A stretch of 64,000 nt of DNA, taken from NCBI GenBank assembly GCA_031841125.1, contig CM063112.1:65244057-65308056 (forward strand), read 5' to 3'. Made by a program: the position numbers and the translations under genes. This DNA comes from Acanthococcus lagerstroemiae (lineage: Eukaryota > Arthropoda > Insecta > Hemiptera > Eriococcidae). Shown in pieces: positions 49,243 through 60,643 of this stretch; position 1 is the stretch's first letter; each line of letters begins with the position of its first letter. The notes below the pieces were generated by a model, which was not told the DNA's origin, searched no databases, and saw nothing but the letters and a program-made list of their open reading frames with translations.

Positions 49243-51712
49243 TTTTTCTGTGTATTGTCGGTTTTGTTTATTGGCGCCATCTAGAAATTTAGGTTGACTA
49301 TTACATCGAACTAGTGGAAGGGGAAGAGGGCAACTCTCCTCCCCCCTGTAGGAATTTTGCACTTAGCAGTTGGGAAAATTTACCATTTTAGTCAGGCGAG
49401 TTGGGAAAATCCAACAAGTTGAAAAAACTTTTTTTTTTTGCTTTTGATACTGAATTCTGAATTGAGAGCTGAAAAGTTGGAAAAATCCACAACAGGTGGT
49501 CAAAAGGTTTTTTTTTGTTTTGCTTTGATACTTGGGGAATTCTAAATTGAGTCAGTTGGGACTTTCACAATTTTTACCCCCTCCCCCTCCTCTCCCCCTA
49601 GGAAAAACTCTTCGGTACGTTCTTATCCATTGTAATGCTACCGGCAGGTACACACGATGTTGTGAAAAATACCGACTAGTTTTTGCAGTAACATTTCCAA
49701 TGTTACAACCAACTTTGCTAGCATAGCCCCAAATAGAAAAGGCTGAGAGTAAGATGGGGAATATGATTTTCTTGTAGAGACAGACTCTGATTTAGCAAGT
49801 CTGGTACTTAAAAAAAAAAAACTTGACTTCTTCTTGCTCTCAGTTATCCAAATAAATGTGAACAAATACAAAAAACGATGTCATATTTATGGAAAAATAA
49901 CCGGGCTATAAAATAGTTTTGTCAGGTTCAGCGTGGTTATCCTGTAGACAATTTTGATTTCGACGTTTGAGCTTTTCCACGTGCTTGTTATGAGATCTCT
50001 TCATTTCCAAAATAGCCTTCATCTCGTCCTTGTCGTCTCCCTCCTTCAGAATGATTATAGTATTATATGAAAAACCTTTCATTCTACACAAGGTTTTCTA
50101 CAAAAATCGGATGTAAACATACAGTTTGATTAAGTCGCAGCACTAAAGCTCGCCCGCCATCTGACATTGGCTGCGAGTATATCATGAGCTTTTTCAACCT
50201 TTCGGTGGGGTTTACACCTCGTTCCACAACTAATACAATGCGAGCCCATTGCCGCTGCCATTCATTCCGTGTTTTCGCTATCTGCACCCATCTCCATCAC
50301 AAACCCACTCAACCATGGCTGGCGCCTGCTCCCCTAGTAGCCCCTTCCTCAGGGTCTAAAGAAGACCTCCGCTAAAGGAAGGGATGCAAACGCAAAATTT
50401 TCGGATTTCACAGAACGGTAAAGCCAAAGCCTATCGGTTTGATGACCTCGAATCAGGCTGAAGTTTTTAGTAGCCTATGAAGTTTCTAGGCCGAAATGAA
50501 AAAAATTCACTGGACACTAAATCAGTCGGAAAGGTAGTGCAAAATTTGGACCCATTTTCTTATACAAACAAAGAAGGAAAGTGATTAGTTCAAAATCTGA
50601 ATTAGTGCTCCTTCAGCTTTGTAAGTTGAAACCTATTTGATAAATCAGAATCCCCTCACTCCGCCTTTTTCAAGCTCTCTCAAGATTTTGACTTCTGCGT
50701 TATGTGTGTCTACTTCACCACATCAGCTAGGAGAAATTGAAAGTGTTTCCGATCCTTACAAGTATACATTGGCAATCCTTGGCCCTTGCTATCCAGGACA
50801 GCTGGCATGCCTGTAGAAAGTTTTGTCGCCCATTTGAAAATTAGTTGTCTGTCATACAGTTCTATCATTTGCAAAACTCTACATATTACTATCCTGTTTT
50901 CTCGATCAAATTCCCATTACCCACTAAGTATATTATTTTATTCTCTCTTCGCAGCGGAAACTGAAAATAGAAGTTCACGACAAAAACTTCCAAACTAACC
51001 TGTTGAAGAAACGATGGAATAGGGAAAAAAGTAACGAAGTACCACTGATAAACTGTTCCCATTTTACTTTCAAGCTTTATCTTTTTCTTATCACTTGTTT
51101 TCTTTTCTCTTTGTTCCTATGAACAGTGATGAACTTTTTGTTTCAATGTTACTTTCTTTGTTTCAATTTTTATGTTATTACCTGTCTTCCAATTTAGTGT
51201 TGCCCTTCATCATTTTTCTTTTCCTTACTGTCCTTTTTTTTCTCCTTTTAATCCCTAGTTTTAAGTCACGTTTATTTTAAGAAATGTCTGGTTAAAACTT
51301 ATTTTCTCATTATACCTATTCCTATTTCTAGTTTTTTTGTTTTTTTTAAATAAAAAAATTTATGTTTGCGAATTGTGATGATAGATAATTTTTGTAATAG
51401 CCTTCATCTTTGTTTCCTATTTTTCACTTTTGATCTTATTGTTTTGTCAAATCTTTTCTTTTTTCTTCTTTTTAATAAAACTGTATTATTGAAAATTATC
51501 TTGTTATTATTTACCTATGTCTTACAATTACTTATCTCTATTTCTATTTTTTCCCCTTCTTTGGAACCCAGTTAAAGTTTCATCAAAAGCAGAATATTAT
51601 CCATTATTATGTATATGTACCTATGTACCAAAACTCAAATTTAATCAAATGAGTCCGCAAAATGTCACAAATACATCCAAAATGTATGTTCACATGGAAA
51701 AGATACCTTAAA
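49243..51712. other. Gene-poor DNA with LINE-like scraps
   Basis: I see no supportable gene. At about 50150-50390 there is sequence resembling LINE 3' ends (AGGGTCTAAAGAAGACCTCC and a CGAGGTGTAAACCCCACC block in inverse), too short to classify. The stretch 51060-51560 is pyrimidine-rich on the plus strand. Confidence 0.35.
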
Positions 51713-51935
51713 GCCTCACAAACCCACAAAAACGACACTATCCTGCCTCGTGTCCATATTGTGTCCTCCGTTCTGATTGGTGGAAACGAAGGACACATTA
51801 CTGCCTCACAAAGCCACAAAAACGACACTTTCCTGCCTCGTGTCCATTTTGTGTCCTGTGCTTTGATTGGTCGATACAAGAGACACTTTTTGGACATTTT
51901 TCTCACCGAGTGTACATTTTGTGTCTGAGGCACTT
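51713..51935. repeat. 90-bp tandem repeat, about 2.5 copies
   Basis: Units starting GCCTCACAAA at 51713 and 51803 are about 85% alike and contain CACAAAAACGACACT, CCTGCCTCGTGTCCAT and TTGTGTCCT; a partial third copy follows. Both strands are open in phase with the 90-bp unit, because 90 is a multiple of three, giving repeat peptides that I do not regard as genes. Confidence 0.7.
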
Positions 51936-52013
51936 TTGTGTCTTCCTTTCGTCAATCGGGTACAAACTTGTTGATAGGTATCTTTCTATATACTAAAAAA
52001 GTAAAATCCGCCG

Positions 52014-52032
52014 CCGCCGCCACCACCACCGG
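52014..52032. repeat. (CCG)n/(CCA)n microsatellite
   Basis: A short trinucleotide run, CCGCCGCCGCC followed by ACCACCACC, is visible directly. Confidence 0.8.
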
Positions 52033-52080
52033 GGTAAAAACGCACTGCGGGTTGCCTATCTAAAAATCCGAAAAATTGCA

Positions 52081-52500
52081 GGGGCAGATCAGCTACTTTC
52101 AAGGACATAATCTGTTCTAATATAAAAGATCTCCAAGTTTTAAAAGATATAACCGACATAATAAGACATAAAATGACATAATTACCCATAATCTTCAAGA
52201 TAACAACTCGCTGCAGGTTGCCTACCCGGTCCCTTAATTACTCAATTTTCCAGGGGTAGCGGTTGTGGAGGAAGCTCCTGAAGGGGGAGGAGAGCCTTTG
52301 GAAAATTGCAGTGGCAGATCAACTACTTTCAAGGACATACTCGGTTCTAACATAAAAGATCTCCAAGTTGTAAGACATAACTGACATAATAAGACATAAA
52401 AAGACATAAAATGACATAATTACCCATAATCTTCAAGATCACAAGTTGTTGCAGGTTGTCTACCCAGCCCTTTAATGGCTCAATTTTCCAGGGGTAGCCT
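52081..52500. repeat. ~231-bp direct repeat, two copies
   Basis: The block GGCAGATC..CTACTTTCAAGGACATA, AAAAGATCTCCAAGTT, ACATAATTACCCATAATCTTC and GCAGGTTG.CTACCC occurs from 52081 and again from 52312 at about 90% identity. A weaker third version of its end (GCCTACCCTGCCCC) is at about 53378. The repeat leads directly into the purine-rich block. Confidence 0.75.
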
Positions 52501-54060
52501 ACCCTCAGGAGGGGTTCATGGTTGAGAAGGGAGTTCCAGAATGGTGAGGAGGGCCCCTGTGCGGGCGTGGGGTGTGGACGGAGATGGTGGCCTTTGGTGG
52601 GGCGGGGGGTAAGATGAGTAAGAGGACCTGGTGGAGCAGAAAGTCCTTGGTGAGAAACGGGACCAGGGAGAGAAATGGCCGTGGTGTGGTAGGGGCTGTT
52701 GGCGGGGTGGGGTCTTGAGGGGGAAGGGCTCTTAAGGGGAGGGGTGGTCATGGTTGTGAGAGCTCCTGAGTGGATGGTCAGGGATCTTCAAGAGGGTTGG
52801 AGGGCCATAGTGAGGACAGGGGCTCTGAAGGGCGATGAAGCCCATGGGGTAGTGGAGGGTGAGAGGTCCTCATGGCGGAGAAAATCCTTGGTAGGAGAGG
52901 GTGGCAATTGAGGAAAGAGGAGGTAGAGGTGGTGGGTGAGGATCATAGAGAGGCAGTAAAATTTTAGTCGATAAAGGCCCGGGGGGAAGAGGTACTCATG
53001 GTAGAGGAGGGAGCTCCTAAAGGGGAGGAAAACCACGGTGGTGGCGGGGACTGCAGAGGGAGGTAAAGGCACCGATTGCGGAGGGGGATAATAGTGAGGA
53101 AGGGGTCCTGGTGAAGGAGGAAGTTCTTGGTGAGAGAGGCGGCCGGGAAGGCAAATTAAGGCCATAGTGCGGAAGGTTCTGGTCCTGGGGAGGGGGTCTT
53201 GAGAGGAAGGGTTCTAGAGCGGGAGGGGTGGTCATCGTGGTGGAAGCTCCTGGTTGGAGGACGAGGGGATCTTCGAGGTGGTTGAGCAAGGAGGCCGTAG
53301 GGTGATAGAGCCGCGGAAGGAAAGGCTGTGGAGATGGACTAAGACTGCCATTGGGAGGGAGAAGAGACTGCGAATCGCCTACCCTGCCCCACTAATAGCT
53401 TATTTCTCCATGGATAGCCTACCCTTAGGAGGTGGTTTATGTTGGAGAGAGAGCTCCAGGATGGGAAGGCGATCCATGGGTGACGTGACCTCAGGAGGGG
53501 GATAAAGGCCCTGGGTGGTGTGAGGGTAATGGTGAGTAAAAGGTCCTGAGGGAGGCGGAAGTCCTTGGTGAGAGAGGCGGCGAATGAAGGCCGTGGTGCG
53601 GAAGGTCCTGGTTCCGGGCAGGTGGTCTTGAAGGGAAGGGTTCTCGTGGAGGAGGGTTGGTCATGGTGGTGGAAGCTCCTGGTTGGAGGATCAGGGGATC
53701 TTCGTGATGGTTGAGCGAGGAGGCCGTAGGGCGATGGAGCCGCAGAAAGGGAAGGCTGTAGAGAGGGACTAAGGCCGCCATTGGGGAGATCGTAGTGATG
53801 GGTGAAGAGGTCTTGGTGGGGGGTGTGGTACGTGAACGAAAATGAAGGCCACGTCGAAGGACGTGGTCCTGATGGAGGGCACTCGTGGTGGAAGAGGGTG
53901 ATCAGGGGAGACTAGGTGGAGGACTATGGCCATTGTGGGGGAGGAGTTTGTGGCTGAGGAGGGTTGCGACTGTTGAGGTGTGACCGTGGAGGCGGAGAGC
54001 AACCATGTTCAACGACGGGGTCGTGGTGGAGGAGGAGGATCGTGATGAAGAAAGGATGGA
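52490..54060. repeat. Purine-rich complex satellite, ~430-480 bp units
   Basis: The plus strand is strongly G/A-rich (GGAGG, GGTGG, GGGGAGG). Long-range copies are recognisable: TCCTTGGTGAGA near 52645, near 53130 (as TTCTTGGTGAGAGAGGCGGC) and near 53560 (as TCCTTGGTGAGAGAGGCGGC), and GGTGGAAGCTCCTGGTTGGA at about 53238 and 53668. Many GG/GGG runs make G-quadruplex formation possible. Proline-rich minus-strand frames across the block are a compositional by-product. Confidence 0.7.
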
Positions 54061-54240
54061 AGAGGGTTTCGTTTCGTTTGCCATCCCTGGTTGAAAGTTT
54101 GAGAAACGCTGTCCTATGGCTATGTCCTTCTGTAGTATGTTATTATAATTTGAAGCCATCCAAAATTACAATACATAAACAAACTGGTAAATGGTAATGA
54201 AAAATGAAAACAAAAAAAACAAAAAATGGAAATGAAAGAA

Positions 54241-54400
54241 ACAAAAAACGAACTGATCTTGAACGACTAATGTAAATCATTGTGAACTGAACTGAACTGA
54301 ACGAGTATCAAATGTGAACTGAACGAAATTGAACTGAACGAGTTTTCAAGTGAACTTGAACTTGAACAAAATGAACTGAACTTGAACTTGCCTATGTCTG
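54241..54400. repeat. GAACTGAAC/GAACTTGAAC simple repeat
   Basis: The words GAACTGAAC and GAACTTGAAC recur about ten times, ending TTGCCTATGTCTG. This composition is common in the ends of hAT-type nonautonomous elements, but a matching left end and target duplication were not found. Confidence 0.45.
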
Positions 54401-54874
54401 GTTATGAATAATAAATAATAACTTTTCCTTTGCGTTTGGGACACGGGAAACGAAAACTATTAATAATAAATTCAATGTTAGAGTGTTGAGTGGTGTAAAC
54501 CCCACCTTACCCTACTACACGCTCACGTCATATCCCCGTTCTCCTGCACCCTGCTGGCTGTGACGGTTCAACTGTGGCTCGCTTGTACTTGTTACGAGGA
54601 GTTTGGTTGTAACGGTTGATAAATACTGCCGTATTTGTCACCCATGTTCTCGATTTCCAACATAGAGAATGGTTCTGGTGGTTACTTGAAATAAATTCGG
54701 AGAAAGAATATTTTCGGAAATGATGAAAACGAGATGCAGATTACCAAACTCGAATATATTTTGTAAAAGCAACAAAACAACTGCCTCAGAGCAACCATCA
54801 GTGTGACCAGATATAAAAACATTAAAACTAATACACACAGGAATCTTGGTCCAAGTACATTAGCACTGGAAGAG

Positions 54875-55108
54875 GTGACAACTTTGACTAGGGATACTAT
54901 AGTTACACACAGGTATAATGAGCCGCCATTTTGATTCGCACCGCGCCCGTCGATGCGGAATTGACTACGCGGTACGCTCCGCGTTGTCGGATTCGACCAG
55001 ATTCGACAATTCGACATTCACGGGCGCGGTGCGAATCAAAATGGCGGCTCATTATACCCGTGTGTAACTATAGTATCCTTACTTTGACTATAGTCAAAGG
55101 GTGACAAC
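54875..55108. other. Nested site: probable transposon footprint split by a MITE
   Basis: Without the MITE at 54891-55080 and its duplicated ACTTTGACTA, the site would read GTGACAAC, then TTTGACTA joined to TAGTCAAAG, then GGTGACAAC. That is two fused ends of the CTTTGACTATA element between two copies of its own 8-bp target duplication. The neighbouring full element uses the same GTGACAAC as duplication. I read this as an excision footprint, or an extremely short deletion derivative, that later received the MITE. Confidence 0.55.
54891..55080. mobile_element. Foldback MITE, type A, with 10-bp duplication
   Basis: The 190-bp near-palindrome GGGATACTATAGTTACACAC...GTGTGTAACTATAGTATCCTT is flanked by ACTTTGACTA at 54881-54890 and 55081-55090, an exact 10-bp target duplication. 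Duplications of 9-11 bp are typical of Mutator-like elements. The core contains GCCCGTCGATGCGGAATTGA and GCGGTACGCTCCGCG. It matches 39235-39419 and shares its core with 1891-2047. Confidence 0.85.
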
Positions 55109-55871
55109 CTTTGACTATATATAACTATATGGACTGATCAAGTTGATAAAATGTTGTTTCAACATCTTTTGTGCTATAATGATTAAGCGAATGATAACAG
55201 GTGATAACCTGTAATTTATGTAATGTACGTATACAAAGATCTGAGGATTCAAATAATTCCTGTCACCATAAGGATTGTTTTTGATGTTAATGATGAATAT
55301 TCTTAGTCTCTTTTTAATTAGTTGTTTCCCATTGACAGCAATTACTGAGTTCGAAACGATAGTTGTGGCGTTTAATGCTAAAACAACATTCGTGAGGAAC
55401 TCTTGTTTTGTGAAGAAAACTTGTGCTTTGATACAATTTTACGGCTGCTTTTGTTACAGACTTTTCCAACTTAAATTTGGGAGCGGTTGAATTGTTCCTG
55501 TAAAACAAACGCTGAAGCAGGCTATGGAATAAAAGACGTATTGATTTGCCTTGTTTTCTCCGTTTTTCTTCTCATGCTTCCTTTTGTGCAAAAATATTTG
55601 GCCGTATCAATAGAGAAATACGGTATATATGATTGAAAAATACATTGGTTAATGTATAGGCTCAAAAGTGGACTGATTTTTAGCAAATAAATCGCATCTT
55701 TTCAACATTACAACGTTAAGATCTAGGAAACAGAACAAACTGATAACCAGAAATCACAACAAGGTCTTCTCTAATCATTATAGCACAAAAGATGTTGAAA
55801 CAGGGTCGTGTGCAAGATTTCCTTGTAGTAGTGTCGTCTTGATCAGTCCATATAGTTATATATAGTCAAAG
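55109..55871. mobile_element. Nonautonomous TIR element, copy 2, 8-bp duplication
   Basis: This 763-bp element begins CTTTGACTATATATAACTAT and ends with the inverse. GTGACAAC flanks it on both sides (55101-55108 and 55872-55879), an exact 8-bp duplication as made by hAT-like transposases, although the ends lack the usual CAGGG. Subterminal GTTTCAACATCTTTTGTGCT repeats occur near both ends. It is inverted relative to copy 1 at 36738-37508. No transposase is encoded. Confidence 0.85.
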
Positions 55872-56036
55872 GTGACAACATCACGGCGAAGCCACGCAGC
55901 AGTCAGCACTACAGTTCTTTCATTACTGCTTATTGGTAATGATGAAAGATAAATATTGATAAGCAGGAACGTTGTACCAATACACGCTCTCGCGGACAAC
56001 TACTGGACTATGACACCACTGTACGAATCTTGCCTA

Positions 56037-56502
56037 CAGGGATGGCAAGCCGAATAATAAAGCTTAGGCTTACGGCTTAAGCTTAGATTATAAATAAAAC
56101 TTAAAATAGCTCAAGCTTATGGCTTACGAACAGCTTAAGGTTGACCCCAAAATTTCCAATTTCAAGTACAAAATATTATTGTCTGCAAAGAGGTTTAAGA
56201 GGATGAAGGATTAGTGTGATACAAAATAATAAAATAAATGAGAACACAAAAAAATAATTCGATTTTATTTCGCATTAGTATTAGCAAACATTTTATTAAT
56301 TGATTGGGTTTCAGTCTTGCATTCGCGGCAGGTAATGTTTCATATCAGCCAGCCGTAGTAAAAATAAAGCTTACATACGACTTAGCTTATAGATTATGAT
56401 TTATGAGATCGCTGTTTCGGCTTATGGCTTACGGCTTACAGGGGCAAAACGTTCGGCTATACAGCTTATGGCTTATGGCTTTCGGCTGGCTTGCCATCCC
56501 TG
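56037..56502. mobile_element. hAT MITE with exact CTTGCCTA duplication
   Basis: The termini CAGGGATGGCAAGCCGA and the inverse TCGGCTGGCTTGCCATCCCTG bound 466 bp. CTTGCCTA flanks both ends exactly (56029-56036 and 56503-56510). Subterminal words GGCTTACGGCTTA and TTATGGCTTA repeat many times near both ends, as transposase-binding arrays do in hAT elements. No coding capacity is seen. Confidence 0.9.
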
Positions 56503-56510
56503 CTTGCCTA

Positions 56511-57314
56511 TTCGCTTAGCCTACTTGTCAGGTCTATGTTCGTAGGCTTCGTACTCGTCATTCGTCGGTAGTTATCACTTTATCAGTCTTTAGTCTGATG
56601 ATTGCTTTCCTTTTCATCAGGGTCGTGACATTGTGAATGTTCTGTTTCTGTACCGGTTTAACGTGGGTTTAACGTTGGCGCAACATTTTGTATCGGTCAG
56701 CGTGAATAAACGTTATAGTTTTGCTTTTCATTTTTCAGCTATCCATTTCCGCGTGCTGTGGTCGAATCCGAAGGTAAGACGAAATTTGAAAAGTAATTTG
56801 AACTCGGTTAAGTGCGGAAGGCTAATTACAGACTCATATAATTACTTATTATCGTTCGTAGCTGAGTGCTACGCGCGCGACAACCTGTTAACGGTGGCGT
56901 AGAAGATGGGTTGGGCGCGCGAATATTTTATGATGTATTCGTTCAGGTTCGGGTAATTACCGTATCTGCGAATTTTACAACCAAAAACGCTACATCAACT
57001 GACGTCTAACACATTCAGTGAACGTTTTCAAATAGCTGTCCGACCAGTCGCGGTTTCGCACGAGATCCCGAGTCAGCGAATGTAAAATTCTATCGAAAAA
57101 AGACGGCGAATCAAGATGAATTTGGTAGTTAGTGCTTGCTAGATTTGAGAAGCGAGTATTCGTTCCTTTGCAATGCGAACACTTCTATCACTTCGAAATC
57201 GCCCCAGTCGTTGAAACTTTAGCGCAGCCGATCTGTGGCGTGTAAACTCGTATTTCTTTCAAACATGTTATTTTCCAAAACGCGGGAACATAGTTTCAGG
57301 AATTCAGCATCAGA
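56511..57314 (+). promoter_or_regulatory. MDH1 upstream region
   Basis: No other gene is visible here. A tttcag acceptor at 57294-57299, 15 bp before the MDH1 start codon, suggests a 5' UTR intron whose first exon lies within this stretch. A start-site candidate cannot be chosen from sequence alone. Confidence 0.4.
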
Positions 57315-60300
57315 ATGGAACCGGTGCGTGTACTGATCACGGGAGCAGCTGGACAAATAGCTTACTCGCTTATACTGCAAATAGGGAAAGGGGATGTTTT
57401 TGGACCAGAACAGCCGGTCATACTACATTTGCTGGACATCACGCCGATGATGGGTGTTCTCGAAGGAGTCGTCATGGAAATCGAAGACTGCGCGTTGCCT
57501 TTGGTTCAAGGTTCGAATTCGTTCTTTATTCGCGTACGAGCGTTTCATTTTCATTTGTACTCGTATTTCGAATAATCAATGTCTTACGACTCGTTCCTGG
57601 TACTCTGGTATGCCGTGGTGCGATTAGTCTAATTTTTCGAGTCAGACGTCGCTGTTGCAGCCACCACCAATTCATCGTGTTACGACGACTACGACTACGA
57701 CGACGATGCTTTTTAATTGGTTTCGAAATGTGGTGACGGAACCGAGATTAGCTATAACTTTATAGACGAGATCGAGAATCTCCCAGTCGAACGTCTTATT
57801 TTCGATCACCTTTTCCCCGCAGGTATCGTCGCTACCGATGACACGCAAAAAGCGTTCCTCGACATCGACGCGGCGTTCATGGTGGGCGCAATGCCGAGAA
57901 AACAAGGAATGGAGCGCAAGGATTTGTTGAGCGGAAACGTGAAAATATTCAAACTTCAGGTTAGCTTCGCGTCATTTTTCTGTTTTTTTTTACTCGCTTC
58001 CATCCGTCACCGTTCTGGTTTCTGCATCATCGATCGTATCATACCGTACCTCGCCACATTTCTCCTTTCTTATCCTCTCCTCTCTCCTATTTAAAATGGT
58101 TTGCTTATGTATTCGTCTCCTCGTATTTTACGTTCGAGTATTATGTCTCATTTTTATCCCGTTAATTCAGGGTCAGGCTTTGGACAAGTATGCCAAGAAG
58201 ACGGTGAAAGTTTTGGTCGTAGGCAATCCGGCGAATACGAACGCGCTCATTTGCGCTAAATACGCGCCATCGTTACCGAAAGAGAATTTCTCCGCGATGA
58301 CGCGACTGGACCAAAATAGGTGAGTAGAGTAGCGAGTGTAACCAACGCTTCCGTACTTGTAAATTAGATTCGTATCAGTTCGCCTACAGCGAGGGTAATT
58401 TTTTATCGATTGATAGAGTGAAAGGAATGATCGCTAAGCGAGTCGGCGTGACAGCGGATAAAGTGAAGAATTCTATCATTTGGGGCAATCATTCGTCTAC
58501 ACAGTTTCCTGATTTGAAAAACGCCCGCATCTGTTTACCGCAAGGTGAAATTTCTGCATACAACGCTGTGAAGGACGACGAATGGATACGAGGAGAATTC
58601 ATCAAGGTCGAATCGATTAATTTCGAATAATTTTTCGCTATCGTTCGTTATCGATAATAGACGAGCACTCGCCCTCTGTACTGCTACCGGATTCGTACCG
58701 TAATTGGACGCTGTTAAACAAAACCCGCCCAAGCGAAAAAATCTTTTTTTTTGTTTGAGAAAACGTAACATTAAAAGCCAATGAATAACACCGGTTTGCG
58801 GACATAGCGTTTACTGATAAGCTTTTTTCAACGTGGCTACACATTTTTGAATCGGGGGTGGGGGAGGGGGGAATTTTAGAAAATTATACTTTTTACGCTC
58901 TTTCCAATGATATTAATAACTCATTTTGTCAACCAATGTCACTTGGGCGGTCTTCGCTTAGTGGATCCAATTGTAATATAGTAAAACTCGAATAAGCGTG
59001 AAACTTCCTTTTAGTTGCGAGAAATTCAGTGTTCCCCCTCGACGTTCCAACTATTGCTCGAACAAATATTGAGTAGCGCGCAAATTGCCCTCCTTCGTGA
59101 CGTTTTCGACGAGTTTTTCCGTAGATCTTGCGAGATTCGGCGAGTGTGAAACGTAAGCGAATTTTCTTGTAACATCCGCGAGACTTGTACTCCTCTTTTC
59201 AGTTCCTGTCCAATCAAATCGAACGATTCGATTCGATTCGTTCGAAAAAATGAATCGTTATAAAACTAGCTGGCCCTTTTTGTTCGTTATTTGGCTTGAT
59301 TTCGGATTTGTTACTAATTTCTCGCATGTTTTACAAACTTAGTGCGCCGCCGCGTTTTATCGGAAATATTAGTTAAAAACGAAGTACGGTATTTACGAAT
59401 ATCGGAAGATCAGTCTTGACTGGCGCTAACCGTACGATGTGAATGTGAGCATTCTGCGCTATTTGATGTGTTTCTACCAGTATCTTAGCGCAGTACCACT
59501 ATCTAGTACATACGTACTATACATAACGAGAACACTAGAGGAATTGTACATACATAGATACGACAGCAGGCTGTATAATACGGAATACGGTCTCGTAATC
59601 GGGAAGCCAAATGATAGGATAGAGTGAAACAAATTCGGCCGGCTGGCCTATTAAATACAATGTCGTAATATGATTCCGTTCCGTAGATACGTGATACATA
59701 AATATCGCGTTGCGGCTAATAATTTACGTTCGTTGTTAATAACTCGACAGACTATACAAGTTCGCGGTGCAGCCGTCATAAAGGCACGCCAGATGTCTTC
59801 GGCCATGTCGGCTGCTAAGGCTGCGGCCGATCACATGAAGGATATCTGGCAAGGAACTCCGGAGGGTGAATTCGTGTCCATGGGCGTCGTGTCAGACGGC
59901 TCGTACGGTATCGCGAAAGACATCGTCTTCTCATTTCCGGTTACCATTCGAAATAAAATGTGGAAAATAGTCGAAGTAAGCGTACGATTCGTTTTTTATT
60001 TATTTCTCCGTTCCGTTCCGCCCTATCTTACCTCTTTACCTTAATCTTCGAATGGACTATGTGTACTAGTACTTTGGTTTGTGATAAGAGTAATAAACAA
60101 ATGTTGGAAGTTCGATGAAATTGTAAAAGTGTTTGGACGTTGATTGGTCGTCGATGCGACGACGTTTTTATTTCGCACGCTCATATTTGCCCGTGATTGG
60201 TACACTACTACGTTTTATTCGAGTGCCTGCGTGATCTTACGATCCGACTCGGTCTGATGTCCTGCTACGAAAACTACCCGACTTCAGTTGTTGAGGAAAA

Positions 60301-60643
60301 GAAGAAAAATGAAAAGTGTAAAGAGAAAGAGATTTGTCGTTATTTCTTTTTCCTTCCTGCCTTCCTTTGCACACCCATTATGAAAACACCTCGGACAAAG
60401 CCGAGTACCGCAGGAGAGTACTCTAGTAATGTAGTACCGAGGCCATTCTTTTGTACACCCGGCATATTCTTCGTCTTCTTCGATTAACGAGATTCGAGAT
60501 TATTTTGTCAAATTTTTATTTTACTCGTATTATTTTTTGTCGAGGGTCTGCAAATCGACGATTTCATGCGCAGTAAGTTGGACGCTACGATGAACGAATT
60601 GTTGGAAGAACGCGAAGAAGCCATTCAAGTTTGCAGCGATTGA
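57315..60643 (+). CDS. Mdh1: Cytosolic malate dehydrogenase
   Basis: Six exons join in phase: 57315-57510, 57823-57959, 58171-58319, 58417-58606, 59751-59975 and 60545-60643, giving 331 aa (vertebrate MDH1 is 334). The enzyme interconverts malate and oxaloacetate with NAD(H) in the cytosol and serves the malate-aspartate shuttle. The N-terminus [20 protein letters not shown] carries the dinucleotide-binding glycines with no targeting peptide, which fits the cytosolic form. Substrate-binding arginines are R91 and R97 in [15 protein letters not shown] and R161 in RLDQNR; the catalytic pair is D158 and H186 ([10 protein letters not shown]). The C-terminal domain holds [19 protein letters not shown] and a final [11 protein letters not shown] helix. 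The donor CAAG|GTTCGA of intron 1 is weak but required by phase. Nothing suggests loss of function. Confidence 0.96.

Noticed and set aside
52347..54159. Several long proline-rich minus-strand frames
   Set aside because: They mirror the purine-rich repeat block in multiple frames at once, which is expected from composition alone.
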